From positions 372,001 through 436,000 of the forward strand of contig QXJR01000028.1 in NCBI GenBank assembly GCA_020975725.1: DNA of 64,000 nucleotides, written 5' to 3'. The notes beneath the pieces are model-generated. The model saw only the letters and a list, made by a program, of their open reading frames with translations. It did no database searches and was not told the origin of the DNA. Both the position numbers and the translations under genes were made by a program. Source of the stretch: Picocystis sp. L7. Taxonomy: Eukaryota > Chlorophyta > Picocystophyceae > Picocystales > Picocystaceae. Below are positions 49,031-59,483 of the stretch, one piece after another (position 1 is the first letter of the stretch; the number at the start of each line of letters is the position of its first letter).

Positions 49031-51651
49031 CCCTTTCTCCCAACATTTTGTAACCCGGATTCCAAAATCCCCTATCGAATGGACCGTTTTTGTAACGATT
49101 CGTTATAAAAAGTTGATTCACGAGTGGATGGATCCCGCCCCGTTTTCCCTATCGAAACGACCTCCTTTCCTATTGTCCGTTTTTCCATCGATCGATGGCT
49201 CAACTTTTTGTAACGAGATCCTTACAAAAAAAGATACCGATCGAATGAGGGAAAGATCTCAATGGTGGATCGGATGGATATCGATGGATCGATCCGATCG
49301 AGGGTTGAAATGTTAGTTGGCGATGGCATCCACGGGCCCGTTCGAGCATCCGCCTTCGGAGGAACCAACGCCACGTTCGGAGCTTCATGGCCGAGGTTCG
49401 GAGCACCTTCAACCATCACTCGTGAGGGAGATACAACGGAATAGCAAGTCCGAGAAGACACGGAAAGCTTACCTAGGAATGAACAAGCGTTTTGTGGCAT
49501 GGGCCTTTGCCAACTATGAAAATCTACCATCTTTGCAAAGTGGGGGACTCATAACAGAAACTTGGAGGACCTCTCTTCAACTCTTGGATGAGAAGGATCG
49601 TCTCGCTGCGATAAAAGATACGTTGTCGAGTTGTGAGGAGTTGAACCACACTATGCTTGTCGGTAAAGTCAATTTGGAGTGCTTGCACTTCAATGCTTGG
49701 GCGATGTTTTTGGCACAACAAAGGAAAAGGGACTTCAATGGTCGTGAGACTTACTTGCGGACGTATGGGAACTATAGGAGTGCCTTGAAACACCTCTATC
49801 GCCATGCAAATGTCCCCTTGCCCGAATGGTTTGATGAGCAAGTGAGCGAATACATGAACGCATTGAGAAGAGTTTCGGCCCAAGAAAGAGGAGTAGACCC
49901 AAACTCTACCCATGAAAGAGGCAAAATGGCCCTTCCATATCAGTTGTATTGTGCAATCTCGAAGAAGCTCCTTGTGGAAGGTGTATTGGGTGCCTTGCTA
50001 ATTCATGTCTTTTCGTGGAACTTGGCCGCACGCGCTCATAGTACATGTGGGCTTTGCCTCTCCCACCTCCAATGGGAGAATGATGGGTTGAGGGTCTATA
50101 TACCGCACCAGAAAAATGATCAAGATGGTGAGAAGCAAGGAAGGTTTCCTAAGCATGTGTATTCTAATCCTTCAACCCCTGAAATATGCCCGTTGTTTTG
50201 TTTGGCAGCATACTTGGCATGCTTTGAGGTGGGGAAGGAAAACAATGCAATCTTCCCCCATGCCAACATTTACGCTGCTCACTCGGCTCACATGGAGCGC
50301 TTCAAGGTGAAAAACAGAGAAATATTGCAATGTTATGGGTTGGATCCAAGTGATATTGGCACTCATTCCAATAGAAAAGGCGCAAGTACATATGTCACAT
50401 CAGGGATTACTGATGGGCCGTCCATGATGAGCATTTGTAACCGAGCCGGATGGGATACCGGCAAAGTTCTCGGTACATACTTGAGGTATGAATCAGCAGG
50501 TGATCAATATATTGGAAGGATTGTGGCAGGTCATGCACCCTCAAGTGGCTCAAAGTTTGCTCAACTACCCCCGCATTTCATCCCTGGAGTGGATATGACT
50601 ATCGCAAGTAGGCTTGCTCGCTTGACATTTGCTGCATTCGGGAAAACCAATGCTTTGGATATAGTGCTGGAGCATCTACTTGCAAACTTGCTGTACCATG
50701 AGAAGTGGATCCATGACAACCTCCCAGGCAACCACCCTCTCCGAAGCATTCCCTTATGGAGGGACAGCTCAAGGTCATGCATTGCAGAGTTTGTGAGTGC
50801 CGAGTCAACACATGACCGATGTGGAAATGACCTCAGTCCTACAGGTATACCAATGAACGTTCACATCCTCAGCCACTGTGAGAAAGCGACATCCAAGTTG
50901 AACACACTGAAGGAGGACATCCGTGATGTCCTTCTTCAGTGCATGCAAGAAAGGGACTTTGAGTGCGGTAACATCACACCTGCCACCATCCGCAGTGTGG
51001 TGAGTGACTTGGTCACTCCGCTGATGCAGAGAATCGAGGATGCTGTCCAGATGCAACAACCAACAGCAACGGTGGAGGCACGTGATTCCAATGCAATGCT
51101 CGGTCTGCTCCGATTGCCAGCTTCATCGGTCGACTTGCCCACGAAGGTGACAGTGCGCCAGGCATTCGTGTCCTACATCTCAGGCGACCTTCCATGGATG
51201 CGTCTCACGTCAGCTCACGTGCGTAGAGAGCAACGACCACACCTCGCGGACCTGCATTACCTCATGAGTCGCCTCGTGTCCGAGGCTAAACGTCGAGGAG
51301 AATGGGACGGACGGTCGGTCGTGTCCGCAGATCGTGCAGACGAGATCTATCAACACGTCCAAGCACTCGTACCAAACGCGTCTCGCAACGGTCGCAAACT
51401 AACTTGGCGCACGGCTGCGACGTACCTCAGGAGACGGGAGTGCCAGCGCGACGAAGATGGCGAACTTGCTCGCGGATCTACGTGACGTCCTTCGCTGCCG
51501 TGGATCGGTCGACAACTTGTCCCCTCGTAACGGCTGGGAGAAAAAACCCTAGTTCCATCGATATCTACCTGCAGTTCTTTAATCGATATCTTTCCCCAAG
51601 ATTTCGATCCAACGTTTTGTAATCGTCTCGTTACAAAAAGTTGAGGCACTA
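49031..51651 (+). mobile_element. Crypton-like tyrosine-recombinase element, copy C (inverted)
   Basis: The same 2,621-bp unit in the opposite orientation to A and B, with ends CCCTTTCTCCCAAC and GAGGCACTA. Relative to the purine-rich strand of its target it points the same way as A and B. The flanks read GAGAGGG on the left and AATGAGGG on the right of the element (purine strand). Sampled stretches are identical to A and B, so it is young. Confidence 0.9.
49323..51485 (+). CDS. tyrosine recombinase of element copy C
   Basis: 720 residues from the first ATG; six bases of open frame precede it without an ATG. The translation is identical to the products of copies A and B. The catalytic set Arg/Lys/HxxR/Trp/Tyr is complete, so the protein is likely active. 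It lies upstream of the Sin3 gene, transcribed away from it. Confidence 0.88.
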   Translation: MASTGPFEHPPSEEPTPRSELHGRGSEHLQPSLVREIQRNSKSEKTRKAYLGMNKRFVAWAFANYENLPSLQSGGLITETWRTSLQLLDEKDRLAAIKDTLSSCEELNHTMLVGKVNLECLHFNAWAMFLAQQRKRDFNGRETYLRTYGNYRSALKHLYRHANVPLPEWFDEQVSEYMNALRRVSAQERGVDPNSTHERGKMALPYQLYCAISKKLLVEGVLGALLIHVFSWNLAARAHSTCGLCLSHLQWENDGLRVYIPHQKNDQDGEKQGRFPKHVYSNPSTPEICPLFCLAAYLACFEVGKENNAIFPHANIYAAHSAHMERFKVKNREILQCYGLDPSDIGTHSNRKGASTYVTSGITDGPSMMSICNRAGWDTGKVLGTYLRYESAGDQYIGRIVAGHAPSSGSKFAQLPPHFIPGVDMTIASRLARLTFAAFGKTNALDIVLEHLLANLLYHEKWIHDNLPGNHPLRSIPLWRDSSRSCIAEFVSAESTHDRCGNDLSPTGIPMNVHILSHCEKATSKLNTLKEDIRDVLLQCMQERDFECGNITPATIRSVVSDLVTPLMQRIEDAVQMQQPTATVEARDSNAMLGLLRLPASSVDLPTKVTVRQAFVSYISGDLPWMRLTSAHVRREQRPHLADLHYLMSRLVSEAKRRGEWDGRSVVSADRADEIYQHVQALVPNASRNGRKLTWRTAATYLRRRECQRDEDGELARGST

Positions 51652-51829
51652 CCCTCTCTCTGTCTCCCTCATTCCCTCTCCTTCTCCCTCTCCTCCCCCT
51701 GTCTCCCTCATTCCCTCCGTCTTCTCCCTCTCAATCTCCCTCTCCTCCCTCTCAGTCTCAATCTCCCTCTCCTCCCTCTCAGTCTCAATCTCCCTCTCCT
51801 CCCTCTCTCTGTCTCCGTCATTCTCCCTA
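51652..51829 (-). repeat. polypyrimidine minisatellite, right part
   Basis: This continues the array split by copy C. The first units match the left part. The later part degenerates into CTCAGTCTCAATCTCCCTCTC repeats about 30 bp long. Confidence 0.92.
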
Positions 51830-53147
51830 GGTCGATGCCCTGGTCCACATATCCGTCGATGCCCGTGTCCATCGGACCGTGGCTGCATCCCTGGCTCTGT
51901 CCTCGCCGAGTATGGCCGAGGGGTTGCCGAAGGGGGAGGTCGAGCGGGAGGACGTGGACGCTGGTCGGGGATGGATCCTCCATCCGACGATCAAAACAAA
52001 GAACGAACCAATGGAACCAAGGAACCTTGTACGACCATCTCTCTTTCTTCTCTCACTGGTGTGGGGTTCCCGCCAAACGACCTCCCTTGACCTCGGGAAC
52101 ATCTCGCACCGACCCAACCCCCAAACGACCCATCCCATCACGTCCAATCACTGAGGAGGCAAACGATTCAATGTACCCGCCATCCATGGGACGAAGAAAT
52201 GACCACGATCCGTGGAAACGATCGTGGGGAGGGACGTCCAAGGGAAATCACAAGAGAAGCGCACGGTCGGATCCATCGGACCACAGCCCAACTCGATCCC
52301 AAAGCCGACGTTGCTCACGCGTGAGAAAAAGCCGACCGGAAATGGGAACTCTGCCTTCAAGGAGCTTTGGAAAAGCACACAAACGAAACGATGTCGAATG
52401 GGATGGTCAAATGTGAGCGCTCTTTTACAAGGAATTCGAACAAACCACAAATCTCCTTCAAGTGCTGGGTCCATCACGGGAAAGAAGGACGGATTTTCAT
52501 CACGCTTGCCGTCTTGTGATGTGGACGGCTTGACACTCCCGCACGTGCACCGGGAATACTCGCAATGGAATCCCACATTTCCCATCACATCCAAGAAAGG
52601 CGTGAGGACTTGATGTTGTTTCCATGCAAAGAAACGCGGATGCAATCATGGGCATCACGACTGCGGATCGCTTTGTTGTTTCTCTTGGACGATCATGACG
52701 AAGGGCGAGATCACGAATCGAATTGGAATCGAGCCAAATTGGAATGAAACCATACATGGGCCGCCGTTGTGGTGGTCTATCGGATTGGAGACAAGACCAC
52801 AGTAGGGAGGATTCGAAATTGCTTCTCGACAAAAGTGAACTTCGCTTCCTTCTATCGATGCGGGCACGCCTGAGAATAGCCACCCGCTCCGGCTCGACGG
52901 CTGGTCCACGTGTTCCACGTGCCAACACTTGTCTCTGCCTACCCATCCCATCCCGTATCTGTCCCTTTGCCCGACTCTTGGTGTGCCTCGACTCCACCTC
53001 GGTGTCAGTCCCGAGGACGAGGGAAGCACACCTGAAGCCCTCCATGGAGAATAAACTCCCAAGAAGGTCCTTCCCAATTGGTTCGCGCGCACCTTCGCGC
53101 GACTTCTTGCTCTCGAGCTCGATCGATTGGGCGTTGTGTTGCGCCAC
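51830..53147. other. intergenic upstream of RAD1, nothing recognised
   Basis: 1.3 kb with several long but motif-free frames. No repeat shared with other parts of the window was noticed. It contains the RAD1 promoter. Confidence 0.4.
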
Positions 53148-54044
53148 ATGGCACCGCATCAGATGGAAGATTATACCCTGATGCTTCGGACTTCGAACGT
53201 GAAGGCACTCGCAGCCGTGCTGGATGCAGTGAAAACGTCACCGCGACAGACTTCCATCCTGTCTCTCACCGAAGAGGGACTCACCGTGCGGTGCGAGGAG
53301 ACAGCGAAAACCCTGCACAGCACGGCGTTCGTGAGTGCAGATATCTTTGGGACCTACCACACCTCGGAAGATCGCGTGACGATTGGTTTGGAGCTCCACA
53401 ACCTGGTGGACGCTCTCAACGTCTTCTCTCAGAGCATGGTCGGGGAGCTCGTGATCATGTATCCAAGCAACGACGGGGAGATGTTGTTGGAATTGGAAGA
53501 AATTGTATCAGGCACGGTAGTAAGCACTTACGCCAGAATCAGGACAGTTGTGGTCAGTCCCACCATGGATTGGATGACCTACTGGGAGGAGCCATCCTCC
53601 TCCTTCATCACGTCGGGGGAACTCCTACGAGAGGTTGTGGAAGACTTGGACCTGGCAAGTGGAAATGTATGTATCACCGTGCTGAAGAGCCCTGCAAAAA
53701 TAACATTTGTTGCAGGTAGTGCCAGTGACCTCTCCATTGAGATACCAGTCGCAACGCTCTTCGCACACCACATCCAGGAGGCGTACACGGAGAACTACTA
53801 CAATTTTAGGCACTTAAAGATAGGGCTGGGTGGACTGAACTTCTCCAGGGATGTCGTGCAAGATATCAAGAGTAACGTGAAAATTGACAAGAATGGTTTG
53901 CTCAAAGTCGTCCATATGTTAAATCTGCCATCGGCGAGGCACACGAGGGAACAATTCCCGAATGCAAATAACAATGCACCGCTTCCTGGCAGAGAAAGTC
54001 TGGCTTGCACACTGACATACTTTTTGCAACCTCAGGAGACCTAG
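53148..54044 (+). CDS. RAD1: RAD1 checkpoint clamp subunit (9-1-1 complex)
   Basis: 298 residues from ATG 53148; the frame upstream starts with TTG. A PCNA-like double fold: domain 1 includes 'VKALAAVLDAVK', 'LSLTEEGLTVRCEE', 'AFVSADIFGTY' and 'IGLELHNLVDALNVFS'; domain 2 includes 'ITSGELLREVVEDLDLASGN', 'VCITVLKSPAKITFVAGSA', the helix-strand 'YNFRHLKIGLGGL' and the terminal 'LTYFLQPQET'. The 'LVIMYPSNDGEMLLELEE' stretch is Rad1-like rather than PCNA, and the length is near the 280 of animal RAD1. With RAD9 and HUS1 it forms the ring loaded at damaged DNA to activate ATR. It converges with UDP-glucose dehydrogenase, 43 nt between stops. Confidence 0.87.
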   Translation: MAPHQMEDYTLMLRTSNVKALAAVLDAVKTSPRQTSILSLTEEGLTVRCEETAKTLHSTAFVSADIFGTYHTSEDRVTIGLELHNLVDALNVFSQSMVGELVIMYPSNDGEMLLELEEIVSGTVVSTYARIRTVVVSPTMDWMTYWEEPSSSFITSGELLREVVEDLDLASGNVCITVLKSPAKITFVAGSASDLSIEIPVATLFAHHIQEAYTENYYNFRHLKIGLGGLNFSRDVVQDIKSNVKIDKNGLLKVVHMLNLPSARHTREQFPNANNNAPLPGRESLACTLTYFLQPQET

Positions 54045-54087
54045 CACATAGGAAACAACAAATTGGTACGCACGAAATAAAATGCAC

Positions 54088-55597
54088 CTAGTCCAAGAGG
54101 ATGGGCTTTCCAATTGCATACACAACAAAGCCGATCTTTCGAAGGTGGTCGTGATTCAGCACATTTCTGCCATCAAAGACAAACGCTGGCTTTACCATGT
54201 TGTCAAACAGCTTCTGGTAGTCTAAGTCTCGGAATTCATCCCATTCAGTCAAGATGCACAGTGCATGAGCATCCTTTGCGGCTTCGTATGCATTCTTGTA
54301 GCACAGGATCTGTTTGCTAAACAGCTTTTTAGAAGGACTGCGGTGGGGATGGTCCCACTCGAACTGACCTTCTTCAAGTTCCTGGTGGACCTGTTCCTCC
54401 GTCACCTGTGGGTCATAAACACATACTGTCGCATTATCTGCCAAGAGTCCTCCACATACATCGATTGCTGGGGTTTCTCTGGTATCTCCAGTATCTTTCT
54501 TAAAAGCAAAACCCAGAACTGCAATTCTCTTCCCATTCACTGTGTTGAACATCGAACTCACGATACGGTGAACGAACCTTCGCTTCTGGTAGTTGTTCAT
54601 TAGAATAACTTGCCTCCAGTATTCTGCCACCTCTTTCAGACCATTGCACTCGCAGATGTATACCAAGTTGAGGATGTCCTTCTGGAAACATGACCCCCCA
54701 AATCCAACACTGGAGCGTAAAAACTTGCCTCCAATACGAGAGTCTGTCCCGACACACCTTGCAACTTCCTCGACATCGGCACCGGTCACTTCACACAGTG
54801 CAGAAATAGCATTTACAGAAGAAATTCGCTGAGCAAGCATAGCATTAGCCGTCAGTTTTGCCAGCTCAGCAGACCACAAGTTGGAGGTGAGTATGCGCTC
54901 CCTTGGGATCCAGTGAGCATAGACGCTCACCAACTTCTGAACGGCTTGCAGTCCGCTTTCTGTTTGGCGTCCACCAATAAGAACACGATCTGGGGACATT
55001 AGGTCTGCAACAGCGGTTCCTTCGGCCAAGAATTCCGGATTGGACAAAACATCGATCCGGCAGCCTGAGTTCGGCATGTTCCTCTTGATAACTTTTTCAA
55101 TGGCCTCTGCAGTCTTTACTGGCACCGTAGACTTCTCCACGATGATTTTATCCTTAAAGGTGCATGAAGCGATCATCCTTGCAGCACTCTCCCAGTAGGT
55201 AAGGTCTGCGGCGTATCCTGCTCCAATGCCTTTCACCTTGGTGGGTGTATTGACACTAACAAATACTATATCTGCCTCCTCTACGTGCTTGTGAACATCT
55301 GTGCTAAAGAAGAGGTTCTTATTCTTGCATGCTGCGACGATATCGTCCAGTCCTGGTTCAAAGATGGGCAGCTTGTCACTATCGAGGAGAAGCAAGACGT
55401 TGTCAGTTCGGTCGACGGTTGGATGCCATTTCGCGCGTTGAGCTCTTCTTCCGACCGCACCTGTTCCACGCATCGATGCGCGTCTTGTTGATATCCACGA
55501 CGGTCACTTTGATCTCCGGGCACTTATAGGCGATGGCGGCCATGGTGGGTCCTCCCACGTATCCCGCTCCGATGCAGCATATTTTCGTGCCTTCCAT
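54088..55597 (-). CDS. UGDH: UDP-glucose 6-dehydrogenase
   Basis: Exons 55597-55461 and 55378-54088 flank an 82-nt intron (GTGCGG...GATAG) that joins 'TRIDAWNS' to '[14 protein letters not shown]'; the product is 475 residues. The enzyme oxidises UDP-glucose to UDP-glucuronate with two NAD+, supplying cell-wall and matrix polysaccharides. Visible parts are the Rossmann motif '[15 protein letters not shown]', 'VSVNTPTK', '[12 protein letters not shown]', '[13 protein letters not shown]' and the catalytic cysteine in '[12 protein letters not shown]'. The C-terminal NAD half has '[18 protein letters not shown]'. It resembles the eukaryotic (animal/plant) type. The open frame upstream of 55597 is not conserved. 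It is divergent from the Dispatched-like gene. Confidence 0.96.
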
Positions 55598-56147
55598 CGT
55601 TTCGCCAGGCAGGTTTCTGTTTCCTTGCTTCTCCCAGTGGAATTCGTAGCCTTTCTTCGTCCAAATGGGTGAAAAGAAGACGTGAAGCTGTTCCTTTTCG
55701 GCTTGTTTCCACCGAACCGCTTCGTTGCAGTGCGCCAGTGTCCGAATCTGCTCGTTCGAATGTCCCCTTCCATCGATACTCCGCTCTCCAGATCGATATC
55801 TTTCTCGTGATCTCGATACCTTCGTGGCCCATCCCCCCCCGCGTCCCGGTGTGTGCGCCTCCCATCGATCCAGGGTCGAAGGGGAGGAGACAGTAGGAGA
55901 TCTTCCAGGTTGTAAGGGGTCGATTGGGGCGACCCTGCCCGGTCTAGAAGGGACGGGCACCAGGGTCACTGGATGGGACGGATGGGAGGATGCGAGGGGG
56001 GACGAGCAGGGTCCTTCAGGATCTGTGAAAAGGACAATCATACACGGATGGGATGGGGTCACTTCACCATGCAGCCTGGTGGCGGTGCAAGAGTCTCTTC
56101 AGCCATGAAGTGGGTCCCAAGGATCCGTTGGAAGACGGACAGGAGCC
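55598..56147. promoter_or_regulatory. divergent promoter region between UGDH and the Dispatched-like gene
   Basis: 550 nt between two divergent start codons. No promoter motif was identified. It contains a short C run near 55,835. Confidence 0.4.
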
Positions 56148-59100
56148 ATGGAGGGCCAAGGAAAGGAGCAGGAAGCCAGCGAACGAGCCAAAGACGCAGG
56201 TGAAGGCTCAAGTGGAGGGGTAGAAGTCCTGCCACACGATAGGAAGGTAACTGGTACAGAGGCTGCCGTGACGGTGGTGAACGAGAAAACTCATCAAGAG
56301 GTTCGAAAAGAGTCGATCCAAACAAGTGCATTGCCTTCAACGATTGAAGGATGCGAGGAATACAACAATGCATGGGCAGCAATCTTGGACAGGGCCGCTT
56401 TGATCTGTGCAGGGATCATGATATCTTTGATGGTTTCATGTGCTATCGTTATCGTACTGGACCCTCCAAATGTCAACACCAGTCTCCAAAACTTTGAGGC
56501 AAAAAGCGAGATCGGAGAGACCTACCGGTCGCTGCAATTAGCTTCACAAGACACTGCAGAGGCATACCGGGAGATGGAACCTACAGACACCAAAAGTCGC
56601 AGGTTGGAAGGTTCAGGAGATAAAAACCTGGTGAAATGGACGTTGAACGTCATATTTTCGAGAAAAGATGGTACGAACATGATCCTTCCACAACCTCTCC
56701 TGGAAGTTAGGGAGATCGAGGATCAGATCAAGCGCTTTGACAATTATCAAACGATCTGTGCACACAATTCCAGTGGTTCTTGCGCAAAGCCAGACTCAAT
56801 ATTGAACTTTTTCCTCTCTCAAACAGATGATAGAGGGCAACTCCAGGAAGATTGGGTCGAAGATGTGGCAAGGAAGCTAGCTGCGTCTGAGATTCTGTGG
56901 TACACAGATGCTTCATTTAGCACCAATAGTCTCGAATCCTCGTACTTGAGGTCTACCTTTTTTTTCTCGGTGCCGGACAGTTTTGTTGGTTGGGAGGATA
57001 GGATGTCAGAACAGGAAGCGCATTATAAAAACTGGATAAGTGCAAGACTCCCGGACCTCCTTGAGCTTTCTACAGATACGATTCAGGTGAACTGGGCCGG
57101 AGAGTATATCACTGAACACGAAATATGGGTAGCTTTGCTTGGCGACCTCAAGCTATGTCTGATCGGGGTGTCCTTAATTGCACTGTACTGCGCTGTGCAC
57201 TTTGATTCTGTCTTCTTGGCTACCTTTGGAGTCATACAGATTATTCTATCCTTTCCACTGGGGTTTCTTGTCCATCGATATGTCTTTGGAATTCACGAGG
57301 TCGGGATGCTGGAGTTTCTTGGCTTCTTCCTGGTGCTTGGCATTGGGATAGATGACATTTTCATATTCTATGGCAGCTACAAACTAGTATCTAGGTTCCC
57401 AGAAGAAACACTGGAACGAAGGCTGGGGTATGTGTTCTCTCATGCTGGCAGCTCTATGCTTGTGACGACTTGCACATCTGCAATGGCTTTCGGGGCAAAC
57501 ATATTCTCGACCATTCCTGCCCTGCAGAGTTTTGGATTGTTCATGTCCCTGCTTGTCTTCATAAATTTCTTCCTAGTACTGTGCTGGTTCCCAAGCTTCC
57601 TATGCATATGGGAGAAGTACGTCAGGGGGACACGTGCCGACTTTGCACCTGTTACTGCTTTCAAGCATCTCTGGGCTAGAGTGACTAGCTGTCTACCAGT
57701 CCTGGGTAGTTGGTTGACTGTCTTGCAAGACTTTGCGTTCACATGGGACCGGTACTTTATGTTCATCCAAGGAAGACGATATCTGTGCTTGATCCTGACA
57801 AGCTCTGTAGTGACGGTCTTTGCCGTCTTCGCCAGTCAAATGAAACCAAGCGAAGAGTTCGCTCGCTTTTTCCCCGAGAGTCACAACATTCACTTCGTGA
57901 GTGTTATGTTTGACCAACTGTTTTTGGTCAATCGTCAGGTCTATCGTGGAGAACGCCCCCCAACAGATTTCACAGATGGTGGTTCTTCTCATGGTGGCGG
58001 TGCACCCAGTGTTATTGACGGGCCATTCACAGGAGCTGATAGCTATGCCAATACTGAGTTAATTACATTATCATGGGGGTTGAGGGGTATATCAGGATAT
58101 AGCTCATTTGGCATTGGATCAGAAGGAAGCACTCAACGAGTTGCCTACGATGACACCTTTAACATTTCTTCGGAGACTGCTCAGCAGGCACTTGTTGACT
58201 TGTGTGCTGTGCTGGGAGAGAAGGAAAGCCTGGTAAAGGAGGTTCAACGATGCTTCATGTCATCTTTTGCTTCCTGGAAGAGGCAAACAACTCTGATACC
58301 CGAAGCACATCGTGAATCCGATGTTGCGTTTCCAGTGCCTGCCCATACTTTTCCATTGGTGCTGGTGGAGTGGCTCAATGAGCGGTCATATTGGAAAAGG
58401 ACGAGGGATGTTGGGTACACCGGGCTTTCCTTCCCACAGCCTTCCTATGTGAAAATCATGGTAAGGACCGTCTTGAGCAAATCACTGAGGGCAACTGAAG
58501 CATCTTTTCAGTACAATCAATGGAATGCATTTTTGTCCAACTGGTCCAGAAGGAGCCATTGGGACGCTCCGCCTCCCAAGATCAGCAGCCCTCTCTTCGT
58601 CAGAATGGCTACGGAGAAAGCTGCCATCCACGGATTGCTTCAAAGCCTCATAGTTTCTATTGTTAGCGTCATCTTGGCCTTACTTATTTTCACCCGCAGC
58701 CTCATCATCTCAGCACTAGCAGGAATCACAGTGGCTAGCATCACTACTGTCATCTTGGGATTCATGAAGCAACCTCTTGGATGGAGCATTGGTGCGATTG
58801 AGTCTGTATCGCTCACTTTCATGGTAGGCCTGACCGTGGATTATGTGTTACACTTGGCAAAGCATTATTTGGTCTCCAAACACATCTCAAGTGTCCATCG
58901 AGCAAAAAGTGCATTTACCGAGCTTGGCCCCAGCATCTTGGCTTCGGCAGTCACGACTATCCTTGGCGTGGTGCCGTTGCTTTTCTGCACCATCCTGGCA
59001 TTTGTCAAAGTTGGTTTGATTGTCATGCTGTCCATCACAGCCACTCTCATGTTGGCCTTTCACCTGTTCATGCCACTGTTGCTGTTCGTGGGCAACTGCA

Positions 59101-59336
59101 AGATCAGGCCACTGGGACACGGACGCAAGATTCAAAGATTGGGTGACGCACTGTTTGGCAGTTCTCTGCGTGCATTCAACGTTTCTTTCGCTCTGCTTTT
59201 GGTATGCAGTGTATCTATCACTTCCGTACGCACGTACTTATATGGAAATACTGGACAAACTGGCATCGTCCTGTACTTTTACGCCAGCTGCATCTCACTG
59301 GATATTTCACGGTCGACGATGGAAAGGCTCAAGTAG
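56148..59336 (+). CDS. Dispatched/Patched-like RND transporter with sterol-sensing domain
   Basis: 1,062 residues in a single exon. The first span is at about 80-100 ('ALICAGIMISLMVSCAIVIV'), followed by a large extracytosolic loop. The SSD-like bundle includes 'CLIGVSLIALYCAVHFDSV', 'FLGFFLVLGIGIDDIFIFYG' (the GxxxDD proton-relay motif of Dispatched) and 'FGLFMSLLVFINFFLVLCWF'. After a second loop, the repeated bundle contains 'LQSLIVSIVSVILALLIF', 'IESVSLTFMVGLTVDYVLHL' (GxxxD) and 'FVKVGLIVMLSITATLMLAF'. RND proteins of this group use cation gradients to move sterols or lipidated proteins; in animals Dispatched releases Hedgehog, and algal roles are unknown. Two RND halves and length near 1,000 fit the family. 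Confidence 0.88.
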   Translation: MEGQGKEQEASERAKDAGEGSSGGVEVLPHDRKVTGTEAAVTVVNEKTHQEVRKESIQTSALPSTIEGCEEYNNAWAAILDRAALICAGIMISLMVSCAIVIVLDPPNVNTSLQNFEAKSEIGETYRSLQLASQDTAEAYREMEPTDTKSRRLEGSGDKNLVKWTLNVIFSRKDGTNMILPQPLLEVREIEDQIKRFDNYQTICAHNSSGSCAKPDSILNFFLSQTDDRGQLQEDWVEDVARKLAASEILWYTDASFSTNSLESSYLRSTFFFSVPDSFVGWEDRMSEQEAHYKNWISARLPDLLELSTDTIQVNWAGEYITEHEIWVALLGDLKLCLIGVSLIALYCAVHFDSVFLATFGVIQIILSFPLGFLVHRYVFGIHEVGMLEFLGFFLVLGIGIDDIFIFYGSYKLVSRFPEETLERRLGYVFSHAGSSMLVTTCTSAMAFGANIFSTIPALQSFGLFMSLLVFINFFLVLCWFPSFLCIWEKYVRGTRADFAPVTAFKHLWARVTSCLPVLGSWLTVLQDFAFTWDRYFMFIQGRRYLCLILTSSVVTVFAVFASQMKPSEEFARFFPESHNIHFVSVMFDQLFLVNRQVYRGERPPTDFTDGGSSHGGGAPSVIDGPFTGADSYANTELITLSWGLRGISGYSSFGIGSEGSTQRVAYDDTFNISSETAQQALVDLCAVLGEKESLVKEVQRCFMSSFASWKRQTTLIPEAHRESDVAFPVPAHTFPLVLVEWLNERSYWKRTRDVGYTGLSFPQPSYVKIMVRTVLSKSLRATEASFQYNQWNAFLSNWSRRSHWDAPPPKISSPLFVRMATEKAAIHGLLQSLIVSIVSVILALLIFTRSLIISALAGITVASITTVILGFMKQPLGWSIGAIESVSLTFMVGLTVDYVLHLAKHYLVSKHISSVHRAKSAFTELGPSILASAVTTILGVVPLLFCTILAFVKVGLIVMLSITATLMLAFHLFMPLLLFVGNCKIRPLGHGRKIQRLGDALFGSSLRAFNVSFALLLVCSVSITSVRTYLYGNTGQTGIVLYFYASCISLDISRSTMERLK

Positions 59337-59483
59337 GGGTGACTTTCCTATCATGGGGTGGATCTTTACAATCTTTAAGAACTGTAATTTATTGGTGATC
59401 GTGTTCCAGTTTGTCATTCGGAATCCTGAACGAGGCTGTGTTCGACACATCCACGGTGCGCACCTCCGCTAAGATGCCGTGGG

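Noticed and set aside
38428-51651. Retroelement or DDE transposon explanation for the three repeats
   Set aside because: No reverse transcriptase, terminal repeats or DDE transposase; the only gene has the Arg-Lys-HxxR-Trp-Tyr set of a tyrosine recombinase.
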